In this document: piece by piece, positions 52,152 through 59,728 of the stretch
How positions within the stretch are numbered: position 1 is the stretch's first letter
Layout: each line of letters begins with the position of its first letter
Assembly (NCBI RefSeq): GCF_022808175.1
Contig: NZ_JALGBX010000003.1
Coordinates: 62,001 to 126,000, forward strand
DNA length: 64,000 nucleotides
DNA from: Streptomyces sp. AP-93
GTDB taxonomy: Bacteria; Actinomycetota; Actinomycetes; Streptomycetales; Streptomycetaceae
Direction: 5' to 3'
Position numbers and translations under genes: made by a program
The notes under the pieces: model-generated
What the model saw: the letters and a program-made list of their open reading frames with translations, nothing else
What the model was told of the DNA's origin: nothing
Databases searched by the model: none

Positions 52152-53543
52152 GTGACCGACACCCCCTCCCGCCCCACCACCGGGCTCAACATCGGCAGTC
52201 ACGACCTGCCGGTATCGGCCGAGTTGTCCCGCTTCATGGCGTCGGACTGGGCGGCCTCGCCGCTGCCGGACGCCAACGGGCAGGTCCACGTACCCGCGTA
52301 CGCCGTCACCCCGGCCCGCCGCGCACGCCTCTCCGCGCGCTTCCCCGGGGAACGCCTGATCATCCCCGCGGGCGAGCTGAAGGTCCGCAGCCACGACTGC
52401 GACTACCGCTTCCGCCCGCACAGCGCGTACGCCTGGCTGGCCGGGCTCACCGGCGAGGACCAGGTCGGCCACGTCCTGGTCCTGGAACCGGCCGGCCCGC
52501 ACGGGCACGAGGCCGTCCTCTACCTGCGCCCGCGCTCACCGCGCACCGGCGGCAACGAGGAGTTCTACCGCGACCGCCGCTACGGGGAGTTCTGGGTCGG
52601 CCGCCGCCCCGACCTCGCGGAGGCGGAGCGGCTCTCCGGCATCCGCTGCGCCCACCTGGACGCGCTGGGCTCCCCCTCGGGGCGCAACGCCGCCGCGGAC
52701 AAGGAGCTCGCCGCCGCCCTCTCCGAACTGCGCCTGGTCAAGGACGCGTGGGAGGTGGCCGAGCTGCAGCTCGCCGTCGACCACACCACCGCCGGGTTCG
52801 AGGACGTCGTACGGGACCTCCCGCGCGCCCTGGCCCACCCGCGCGGCGAGCGGTGGATCGAGGGGGTCTTCAACCGCCGCGCCCGGGCCGAGGGCAACGG
52901 CACCGGGTACGAGACGATCGCCGCGTCGGGCGCGCACGCCTGCGTGCTGCACTGGATCCGCAACGACGGCCGGCTGAACGCGGGCGACCTGCTCCTGATG
53001 GACGCCGGCGTCGAGACCGACGGCCTCTACACGGCCGACGTCACCCGCACCCTCCCGCTGTCGGGCCGGTTCTCCCCCGTCCAGCGTCAGGTGTACGAAC
53101 TGGTCCTGGCCGCACAGGACGCGGGCATGGCCGCACTGCGGCCGGGCGCCAGCTTCCGCGACTTCCACCGGGCCGGGATGCGGGTGATCGCCGAGGGGCT
53201 CGCGGAGTGGGGGGTGCTCAAGAACGCCGAGGGCGATCTGCACCGGCGCTACACCCTGTGCAGCAGCGGGCACATGCTCGGGCTGGACGTGCACGACTGC
53301 GCCCAGGCGCGCGCGGACGCGTACCTGGACGGGGTCCTGGAAGAGGGCCAGGTCCTCACCGTGGAGCCGGGGCTCTACCTCCAGCCCGACGACGAGACCC
53401 TCCCGCCGGAGCTGCGCGGCATCGGCGTCCGCATCGAGGACGACCTCGTGATCACGGCCGAGGGCGCCCGGCTGATGTCGGGCGCCCTGCCGCGCACGGT
53501 GGCGGGCATCGAGGAATGGATGGGGAACCTGCTGGAGGGCTAG
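52152..53543 (+). CDS. pepP: Xaa-Pro aminopeptidase (M24B)
   Basis: 463 residues, cytosolic. N-terminal AMP_N domain and a pita-bread M24 metallopeptidase domain with metal ligands in LLMDAGVETDGLYTADVTRT (Asp, Asp), GHMLGLDVHD (His), LTVEPGLYL (Glu) and GVRIEDDLVIT (Glu). Removes the N-terminal residue before Pro, needed for collagen peptides. GTG 52152 follows AGGGAG. Confidence 0.9.
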   Translation: MTDTPSRPTTGLNIGSHDLPVSAELSRFMASDWAASPLPDANGQVHVPAYAVTPARRARLSARFPGERLIIPAGELKVRSHDCDYRFRPHSAYAWLAGLTGEDQVGHVLVLEPAGPHGHEAVLYLRPRSPRTGGNEEFYRDRRYGEFWVGRRPDLAEAERLSGIRCAHLDALGSPSGRNAAADKELAAALSELRLVKDAWEVAELQLAVDHTTAGFEDVVRDLPRALAHPRGERWIEGVFNRRARAEGNGTGYETIAASGAHACVLHWIRNDGRLNAGDLLLMDAGVETDGLYTADVTRTLPLSGRFSPVQRQVYELVLAAQDAGMAALRPGASFRDFHRAGMRVIAEGLAEWGVLKNAEGDLHRRYTLCSSGHMLGLDVHDCAQARADAYLDGVLEEGQVLTVEPGLYLQPDDETLPPELRGIGVRIEDDLVITAEGARLMSGALPRTVAGIEEWMGNLLEG

Positions 53544-53579
53544 GACCGGTCGGCGGCGGCTACCGCGACCGGGGTGGAG

Positions 53580-54026
53580 TCAGTTGTTCCAGTTGCTCCA
53601 GTCGTGGCGGCCGTCGTTCCACCCGCCGTCATTCCACCCGCCGTCATGCCGGTTGTCGTGGTTCCAGTTGTCGTGGCCCCAGTCACCGTTACCGCCACGC
53701 CCACTGTCGTTCCAGTCGTCGTGGCCCCAGTCACCGTTACCACCGCGCCAACTGTCGTTCCAGTCATCGTGGTTCCAGTTGCTGTGCGAGCTGTCGTGGT
53801 ACCAGCCCCTGACATCGTCCCAGCACCAGCTGGGGCGGTCGTTCCCACGCGAGGAATCGCAGCAGTCACGCCACCAGTCGCCCCCACGCCAGTCGTTCCC
53901 ACGCCAGTCGGAACACCGGTCGTACGTCTGTGGCAGACCCGAGGCAAAGGCACTGCTGACCGGCATCAGGCCGATCGTGATACCGGCGGCTCCTGCCACG
54001 GCCGCCGCAACGAACCCACGGCGCAT
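53580..54026 (-). CDS. small secreted Trp/Asn/Asp/Gly-rich repeat protein
   Basis: 148 residues of unknown family. Signal peptide MRRGFVAAAVAGAAGITIGLMPVSSAFA, then a mature part with four Cys (CSDWRG ... WWRDCC ... SWCWDD) and a low-complexity half built from HDDWNDS-RGGNGDWG repeats ending WNDGGWNDGRHDWSNWNN. ATG 54026 is nine bases after GGAGG and is preferred over ATG 54032. Ends convergently with the Xaa-Pro peptidase. Possibly a surface or matrix protein; function unknown. Confidence 0.7.
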   Translation of the reverse strand: MRRGFVAAAVAGAAGITIGLMPVSSAFASGLPQTYDRCSDWRGNDWRGGDWWRDCCDSSRGNDRPSWCWDDVRGWYHDSSHSNWNHDDWNDSWRGGNGDWGHDDWNDSGRGGNGDWGHDNWNHDNRHDGGWNDGGWNDGRHDWSNWNN

Positions 54027-54137
54027 AGTCATACACCTCCGAGGATGAAGGGTGAAATACCGCTAATTCGGGGCATTTCCACCCTCCCCCCTCCCCCGCC
54101 CACTGTCAAAGGCACCCGCTCCCACCTGCGAAAAGGC

Positions 54138-54536
54138 CTACGGGAGCACCGCCAGCCCGTCCAGCTCTACCAGCGCCGCCTCGTCCCACAGCCGGACCAC
54201 GCCCACGACCGCCATCGCCGGATACTCCCGACCCGCCAACCGGCGCCAGATCCGGCCCAGTTCGGGGGCGCAGGCCCGGTAGTCGGCCACGTCCACGGCA
54301 TAGACGGTGACCCGCGCCAGACCGGACGGCGAGCCGCCCGCCTCCGCCAGCGCGGCCAGCAGGTTCGCCAGCGCCCGCTCGAACTGCTGCGGCAGCGTCT
54401 CTCCCACCACCTTCCCCGCGCCGTCGAGCGCCGTCTGACCGGCCAGGAAGACCAGCCGGCCCCCGCTCGCGACGACGGCGTGCGAAAAGCCCGTCGCCGG
54501 GGACAGCTCTTCCGGGTTGATCCGCTCCAGGCTCAT
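54138..54536 (-). CDS. RidA/YjgF-family protein
   Basis: 132 residues of the RidA family (LVFLAGQTALDGAGKVVG, RVTVYAVDVADY, ALVELDGLAVLP). RidA proteins hydrolyse reactive enamines/imines; in 2-aminobenzoyl-CoA gene clusters YjgF-type proteins are thought to help deamination of ring-cleavage products. The start overlaps the acyl-CoA dehydrogenase stop (ATGA), so they are coupled. Confidence 0.85.
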   Translation of the reverse strand: MSLERINPEELSPATGFSHAVVASGGRLVFLAGQTALDGAGKVVGETLPQQFERALANLLAALAEAGGSPSGLARVTVYAVDVADYRACAPELGRIWRRLAGREYPAMAVVGVVRLWDEAALVELDGLAVLP

Positions 54537-55747
54537 GCTTCCCCCACCTCCTGCATCTCCTGCATCTCCTGCATGTCCCGCAGCTCCCGTGCCTCCCGCG
54601 CTTCCCGCTCCTCCCGGTAGAGCTCCTTGGCGATGATCGTGCGCTGCACTTCGCTCGCCCCCTCGTAGATCCTCGGCGCCCGCACCTCCCGGTACAGGTG
54701 TTCCAGCAGGTGGCCCCGGCGCAGGGCGGCCGCCCCGTGCAGCTGTACCGCGTGGTCGACGACGTACTGGGCCGTCTCGGTGGCCAGCAGCTTCGCCATG
54801 GCCACCCGCCTCGGCACCTGCGGGGAGCGCGCGTCCGCGTCGTAGGCCTCCGCCGCCGCGTACACGAGGAGCCGGGCCGCCTCGGTCCGGGTGGCCATCT
54901 CGGCCACCCGGTGCGCCACGGCCTGCAGGTCGCCCAGTACCCCGCCGAAGGCGGTACGGGCCGCCGTGTGCGCCACCGTCGCGTCCAGGGCGGCCCCGGC
55001 CATCCCGACGGCGAAGGCGCCCACGCTGGGGCGGAAGAGGTTCAGGGTGTCCATGGCCACCCTGAAGCCCCGGCCCGGCTCCCCCAGCAGGTCGGCCGGA
55101 CCCACCGGGACCCCGTCGAAGGCGAGCGCGCCGATCGGGTGCGGGGAGAGCATGTCCAGGGCCTCCCCCGAGAGCCCCGGCCGGTCCGCCGGGACCAGGA
55201 AGGCGCTGATCCCCTTGGCCCCCGGACCCTCGCCGGTGCGGGCGAAGACCGTGTAGAAATCGGCCTCGGGCGCGTTGGAGATCCAGCACTTCTCCCCGCT
55301 GAGCCGCCAGCCCCCGCCATCGCCCGCACCTTCGGGCACCGCTTCGAGCGCCAGCGCCCCCGCGTCCGACCCGGCCCCCGGCTCGCTCAGCGCGAAGGCC
55401 GCCACCGTGCGCCCGGCCCGCACCCCGGGCAGCCAGCGCTCGCGCTGATCGTCGCTGCCCGAGCGCAGGACCGGGTAGGCGCCCAGTCCCTGGAGGGCGA
55501 GGGCCGTCTCCGCCTCCGTGCAGCCGTAGGCGAGGGACTCGCGCAGCAGGCACAACTCCAGCGCGCCCGAGGTGAACACCCGCCCCAGCAGCCCTTCTTC
55601 GCCGAGTGCGGCGAGCAGCGGCCGGTTGACCCGGCCCGGCTCCCCCTTCTCCGCCAGCGGCCGCAGCCGCTCCGCCGCCAGTGCGCGCAGCCGCGCGCAC
55701 CACTCCTCCTGGTCCGCCCCGAGCGCGAATCCCGTGAATCGGGTCAT
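54533..55747 (-). CDS. acyl-CoA dehydrogenase
   Basis: 404 residues with the usual three domains; FALSEPGAGSDAGAL and EKCWISNAPEADFY bind FAD, and the helix RAPRIYEGASEVQRTIIAKELYR is the conserved C-terminal signature. The end carries an odd tail EEREAREARELRDMQEMQEMQEVGEA coded by tandem 9-bp repeats, prone to slippage. Likely works in the beta-oxidation-like part of the aromatic pathway. Divergent from the CoA ligase. Confidence 0.88.
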   Translation of the reverse strand: MTRFTGFALGADQEEWCARLRALAAERLRPLAEKGEPGRVNRPLLAALGEEGLLGRVFTSGALELCLLRESLAYGCTEAETALALQGLGAYPVLRSGSDDQRERWLPGVRAGRTVAAFALSEPGAGSDAGALALEAVPEGAGDGGGWRLSGEKCWISNAPEADFYTVFARTGEGPGAKGISAFLVPADRPGLSGEALDMLSPHPIGALAFDGVPVGPADLLGEPGRGFRVAMDTLNLFRPSVGAFAVGMAGAALDATVAHTAARTAFGGVLGDLQAVAHRVAEMATRTEAARLLVYAAAEAYDADARSPQVPRRVAMAKLLATETAQYVVDHAVQLHGAAALRRGHLLEHLYREVRAPRIYEGASEVQRTIIAKELYREEREAREARELRDMQEMQEMQEVGEA

Positions 55748-55909
55748 CCGTATGCCCCAGCCTCTATCGCGTCCTGTTGACTCCCGTCACCATGACGATA
55801 CGCTCGTGCTGCGTTCGCACGGCCCGGCTCTTCCACTTCGGTCCACAGTCCATACGCAGGGTCCGGCCCCCACCCGGGGCGCGGGCCGTCGCAAGGGGGC
55901 GAACCCGCC

Positions 55910-57562
55910 TTGGAGCTCAAGCCTTCCGCTCACCGAGACACCTTCGCGCGCGACCACCTGCCGCCCGCGCACGCCTGGCCGCGACTCCTCTTCGAACTCC
56001 CCGCTCTGGCCTACCCCGACCGCCTCAACTGCGGCGTGGAGCTGCTCGACGCCACCATCGCCCGGCTGGGCCCCGACCGGCCCGCCTTCCGCGGCGCGGA
56101 CGGCACGGTGTGGACGTACGGGGAGCTGCACGCCCGCGTGGACCGGCTCGCGCACGTCCTCACCTCCGACCTCGGCGTGGTCCCCGGCAACCGGGTGCTC
56201 CTGCGCGGCCCGACCGGCCCCTGGCTCGCCGCGTGCTGGCTGGCGGTGATGAAGGCGGGCGCAGTGGCCGTCACCGTGCTGGCCCAGCAGCGTGCGCAGG
56301 AACTGGCCACGGTGTGCTCGATGGCCCGGGTGAGCCACGCCCTGTGCCAGGCGGAGGTGGTGGACGACCTGGTGAAGGCGGGGGTGCCGGGCCTGCGGAT
56401 CACCGCGTACGGCGGCGCGGACCCGGGCGACCTGCTGCGGCTGGCCGAAGCGGAACGCCACGCGGAGCCCTTCCCGGCGGTGGAGACCTCCGCCGACGAC
56501 GTGGCGCTGATCGCCTTCACCTCGGGCACCACCGGGCGCCCCAAGGGCTGCATGCACTTCCACCGCGATCTGCTCGCGGTGGCCGACACCTTCTCCCGGG
56601 AGGTGCTGCGCCCCCGCCCCGAGGACGTCTTCGCGGGCAGTCCGCCGCTCGGCTTCACCTTCGGCCTCGGCGGTCTGGTGGTCTTCCCGCTGCGGGCCGG
56701 CGCCTCGGCGCTGCTGCTGGCCGACGGCTCCCCGCGCCGGCTGCTGCCCGCGCTGGCCGAGCACCGGGTGTCGGTGCTGTTCACCGCGCCCACCGCGTAC
56801 CGGTCGATGCTGGACACGCTGGGCCCGTACGACACGGGCGCCTACGACCTCTCCGCGCTGCGCCGCTGCGTCTCGGCGGGCGAGAACCTGCCGGCCGCCA
56901 CCTGGCAGGCCTGGTACGAGCGCACGGGCCTGCGGATCATCAACGGGATCGGCGCCACCGAGCTGCTGCACATCTTCATCTCGGCGGCCGACGAGGACAT
57001 CCGGCCCGGTACGACGGGCCGCGTGGTGCCGGGCTGGGAGGCCCGGGTGGTGGACGGGGCGGGGCTGCCGGTCGCGGACGAGGTGCCGGGGCTGCTGGCC
57101 GTACGGGGGCCGGTGGGCTGCCGTTACCTGGCGGACCCGCGGCAGGGCGAGTACGTACGGGACGGCTGGAACCTCACGGGCGACACCTACGTCCGTGACG
57201 CGGAGGGCTATTTCCGCTACGTGGCCCGGGCCGACGACATGATCATCTCGGCGGGGTACAACATCGCGGGCCCGGAGGTCGAGGAGGCCCTGCTGCGCCA
57301 CCCCGACGTGCTGGAAGCGGCCGTGGTCGGCCGCCCTGACGAGCGGCGCGGGCAGATCGTGGTCGCGTACGCGGTCCCCCGGGAGGGCGCGGTCCTCACC
57401 GAGGACGCCCTGCGCACCTTCATGCGGACCGAGCTCGCCCCGCACAAATGCCCGCGCACCTTCGTCTTCCTGCCCGCGCTGCCCCGCACGGCGACGGGCA
57501 AGCTGCAGCGCTTCCGGCTGCGCGACCAGGAGGGCCCCGGTGAGGGACACGAATTAGAGTGA
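55910..57562 (+). CDS. benzoate/2-aminobenzoate-CoA ligase family enzyme
   Basis: 550 residues, AMP-binding enzyme. Motifs AFTSGTTGRPKGC (P-loop), NGIGATELLHIFIS and GYNIAGPEVEEALLRHPDV are present, as well as the terminal Lys in RTATGKLQRFRL. The sequence FARDHLPPAHAWPRLLFELPALAYPDRLNC is typical of 2-aminobenzoate/benzoate-CoA ligases. Proposed substrate anthranilate, from the cluster. Start TTG 55910 after AAGGGGG, as no ATG/GTG fits the conserved N-terminus. Confidence 0.82.
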   Translation: MELKPSAHRDTFARDHLPPAHAWPRLLFELPALAYPDRLNCGVELLDATIARLGPDRPAFRGADGTVWTYGELHARVDRLAHVLTSDLGVVPGNRVLLRGPTGPWLAACWLAVMKAGAVAVTVLAQQRAQELATVCSMARVSHALCQAEVVDDLVKAGVPGLRITAYGGADPGDLLRLAEAERHAEPFPAVETSADDVALIAFTSGTTGRPKGCMHFHRDLLAVADTFSREVLRPRPEDVFAGSPPLGFTFGLGGLVVFPLRAGASALLLADGSPRRLLPALAEHRVSVLFTAPTAYRSMLDTLGPYDTGAYDLSALRRCVSAGENLPAATWQAWYERTGLRIINGIGATELLHIFISAADEDIRPGTTGRVVPGWEARVVDGAGLPVADEVPGLLAVRGPVGCRYLADPRQGEYVRDGWNLTGDTYVRDAEGYFRYVARADDMIISAGYNIAGPEVEEALLRHPDVLEAAVVGRPDERRGQIVVAYAVPREGAVLTEDALRTFMRTELAPHKCPRTFVFLPALPRTATGKLQRFRLRDQEGPGEGHELE

Positions 57563-57566
57563 ACCC

Positions 57567-58376
57567 GTGGTCGAGCAGCACACCCCGCGATCTCTGATCG
57601 TCACGTTCTACGGCGCCTACGGGCGGGCCTTCCCGGGCCCCGTCCCGGTCTCCGCGCTGGTCCGCCTGCTGGGCGCGGCCGGCGTCGACGCTCCGTCCGT
57701 CCGCTCGTCGGTGTCCCGGCTGAAGCGGCGCGGCTTCCTGCTGCCCGCGCGGACCGGGGACCGCGCGGCGGGCTACGAGCTCTCCGAGGAGGCCCGCCGG
57801 CTGCTGGAGGACGGCGACCGGCGGATCTACGGGGCCGCCCGCCCGGCGGAGTCCCAGGAGTGGCTGCTGGCCGTCTTCTCCGTCCCGGAGCAGGAGCGGG
57901 CGAAGCGGCACCTGCTGCGCTCCCGGCTCGCCGGGCTCGGCTTCGGCGCGGTGGCGCCGGGCGTGTGGATCGCCCCGGCCCACCTGGACGGGGAGACCCG
58001 CCGCACCCTGGAGCGGCTGCACCTGACGGCGTACGTGGAGCTCTTCCGGGGCGCCCACCTGGGCTTCGCCCCGACGGCGGAGTCGGTGGCCCGCTGGTGG
58101 GACCTGGCGGCGCTGGCCAAGCAGCACGAGGAGTTCCTCGACCTCCACGAGCCCTCGCTGCGCGCCCTGCAGACGGGCGCGGCCGTCCCCGCCCCGGAGG
58201 CCGCCTACCGCGGCTACCTCCTCGCCCTGGACACCTGGCGCCGGCTCCCGTACGCCGACCCGGGCCTGCCGCGCGGGCTGCTCCCCTCCGACTGGCCGGG
58301 AGACCGCTCGGCGGCGGTCTTCGCGGAGCTGCACGACCGGCTGCGGGACCTCGGAGCGGGCTTCGTGGAGCCCTGA
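57567..58376 (+). CDS. PaaX-family transcriptional regulator
   Basis: 269 residues: N-terminal PaaX HTH (RSLIVTFYGAYGR ... VSALVRLLGAAGVDAPSVRSSVSRLKRRGFL) and a C-terminal PaaX_C part. PaaX proteins sense aryl-CoA thioesters and repress degradation genes. It starts at GTG four bases after the ligase stop, so the two are one operon; it is the likely local regulator. Confidence 0.85.
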   Translation: MVEQHTPRSLIVTFYGAYGRAFPGPVPVSALVRLLGAAGVDAPSVRSSVSRLKRRGFLLPARTGDRAAGYELSEEARRLLEDGDRRIYGAARPAESQEWLLAVFSVPEQERAKRHLLRSRLAGLGFGAVAPGVWIAPAHLDGETRRTLERLHLTAYVELFRGAHLGFAPTAESVARWWDLAALAKQHEEFLDLHEPSLRALQTGAAVPAPEAAYRGYLLALDTWRRLPYADPGLPRGLLPSDWPGDRSAAVFAELHDRLRDLGAGFVEP

Positions 58377-58433
58377 CCCCGGCGGGCGGGAAAAGGGCTG
58401 TACCGCGCGTCGGACCCGGGGTGATCATGTGCC

Positions 58434-59273
58434 ATGACGTGGACCTTCACCCCTGATCTGGCGGCCTGGCTGGCCGCCGTGCGCCCCTCCGTGGCGGCGC
58501 AGCCCGTGCCCAACACCCAGCTGGTCACGGTCATCGACGCGCTGGAGCGGCAGGGCCCGGACGCCTTCGGGTCCGAGCCGCCCTTCTTCGGTTCGTGGAC
58601 CGGGGCCGACGGGCTGGTCGCGGGCGCCGTCGTCCAGTGCCCGCCGCACCCGCTGCTGATCGGCGCGCTGCCCGCCGAGGCGGTCCGGGAGCTGGGGGCC
58701 GCGCTCGGCGCCGAGCCGCTGCTCGCCGGGGTCGACGCGCTCAATGCCCGCCGCGAGGACGCGAGGGAACTGGCCGTCTCCTGGGGGAAGCCGACCGAGG
58801 TCGTGGAGGAGAACCGCCTCTACCGGCTCGCCGGGCTCATCGCCCCCGATCCCGCCCCGGCCGGGCGGGCCCGCCTCGCCGGGGAGGCGGACCTCCCGCT
58901 GCTCCTGGACTGGATCACCGCCTTCAAGCAGGAGTCCGGCGAGGGCGGGGCCGCCTCGGGGGCAGCCCTGCGCGACCGGCTCTCGTACGGGGGCATGCTG
59001 CTCTGGGAGGACGCCGGGACACCGGTTTCGCTGGCCGGGTTCTTCCGCCCGATCGACTCGGTGACCCGGATCGGGCCGGTCTACACCCCGCCGGAGCTGC
59101 GCGGCCGCGGGTACGCGGCCGGGGTGACGTACGCCGCGACCGAGGCGGCGCACGCGGCCGGAGCCGCGGAGGTGCTGCTCTTCACCGACCTGGCGAACCC
59201 CACCAGCAACCGTGTCTACCAGCGCCTGGGCTACACCCCGGTCGAGGACCGGGTGGAGGTGGCGCTGGCATGA
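58434..59273 (+). CDS. GNAT-family N-acetyltransferase
   Basis: 279 residues. The C-terminal half is a GNAT fold with acetyl-CoA motif GPVYTPPELRGRGYAAGVTYA and the NPTSNRVYQRLGYTPVED end; the N-terminal half is a degenerate partner domain as in the FR47-like group. Substrate unknown. Confidence 0.82.
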   Translation: MTWTFTPDLAAWLAAVRPSVAAQPVPNTQLVTVIDALERQGPDAFGSEPPFFGSWTGADGLVAGAVVQCPPHPLLIGALPAEAVRELGAALGAEPLLAGVDALNARREDARELAVSWGKPTEVVEENRLYRLAGLIAPDPAPAGRARLAGEADLPLLLDWITAFKQESGEGGAASGAALRDRLSYGGMLLWEDAGTPVSLAGFFRPIDSVTRIGPVYTPPELRGRGYAAGVTYAATEAAHAAGAAEVLLFTDLANPTSNRVYQRLGYTPVEDRVEVALA

Positions 59274-59719
59274 CCGGCCCCGGCGAGCCGGTCGGGCCCG
59301 TCGGACCCCTCTGGATGCTGGCCGCGAACGTGGTCCTGTGGCGCCGCTACGGCGAGGGCGGTCAGGGTCAGCGCCCGGGCACGAAGATGTTCAAGGGCGG
59401 CTCCAAGGTGTACGTCCACGACCGGGTGAGCGGCTGGGAGGACTGCCAGGTCGCAGGCCGGCCCCGGCACGGCCGCGGGTACCGCTCGGCGTACGTGGCC
59501 ACCCGCCACCTGCACGGCTTCCGTTCCGTGCTCGTACGGTCTCCCGCCGTGCTGCGGATCGCCGAGTACTCGGCCTTCGCGGACGAGGCGGCCGCGCGGG
59601 AGGCCGCGGTGGTCGCGGAGCGCATCGCCTGGGAGCTCCGCTCCTGCGCCTGGCCCTACTGGCCGCATCCAGAGCCCTGTCACTGCCACGAGTGCCTGAC
59701 CCTGCGGCCACACCGGTAG
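59270..59719 (+). CDS. conserved hypothetical protein with Cys/His-rich end
   Basis: 149 residues, no recognised domain. The start ATG overlaps the GNAT stop (ATGA), so it is translationally coupled. Contains a basic stretch (GTKMFKGGSKVYVHDRVSG) and ends in WPHPEPCHCHECL, which might bind a metal. Not obviously connected to the aromatic pathway. Confidence 0.6.
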   Translation: MTGPGEPVGPVGPLWMLAANVVLWRRYGEGGQGQRPGTKMFKGGSKVYVHDRVSGWEDCQVAGRPRHGRGYRSAYVATRHLHGFRSVLVRSPAVLRIAEYSAFADEAAAREAAVVAERIAWELRSCAWPYWPHPEPCHCHECLTLRPHR

Positions 59720-59728
59720 CCGGGGGCG

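Noticed and set aside
53574..54620. Plus-strand frame rich in Val/Pro (VVVPVVVAPVT)
   Set aside because: It is the complement of the Trp/Asn/Asp repeat gene, which has a signal peptide and a ribosome site; the Val/Pro pattern is only its mirror.
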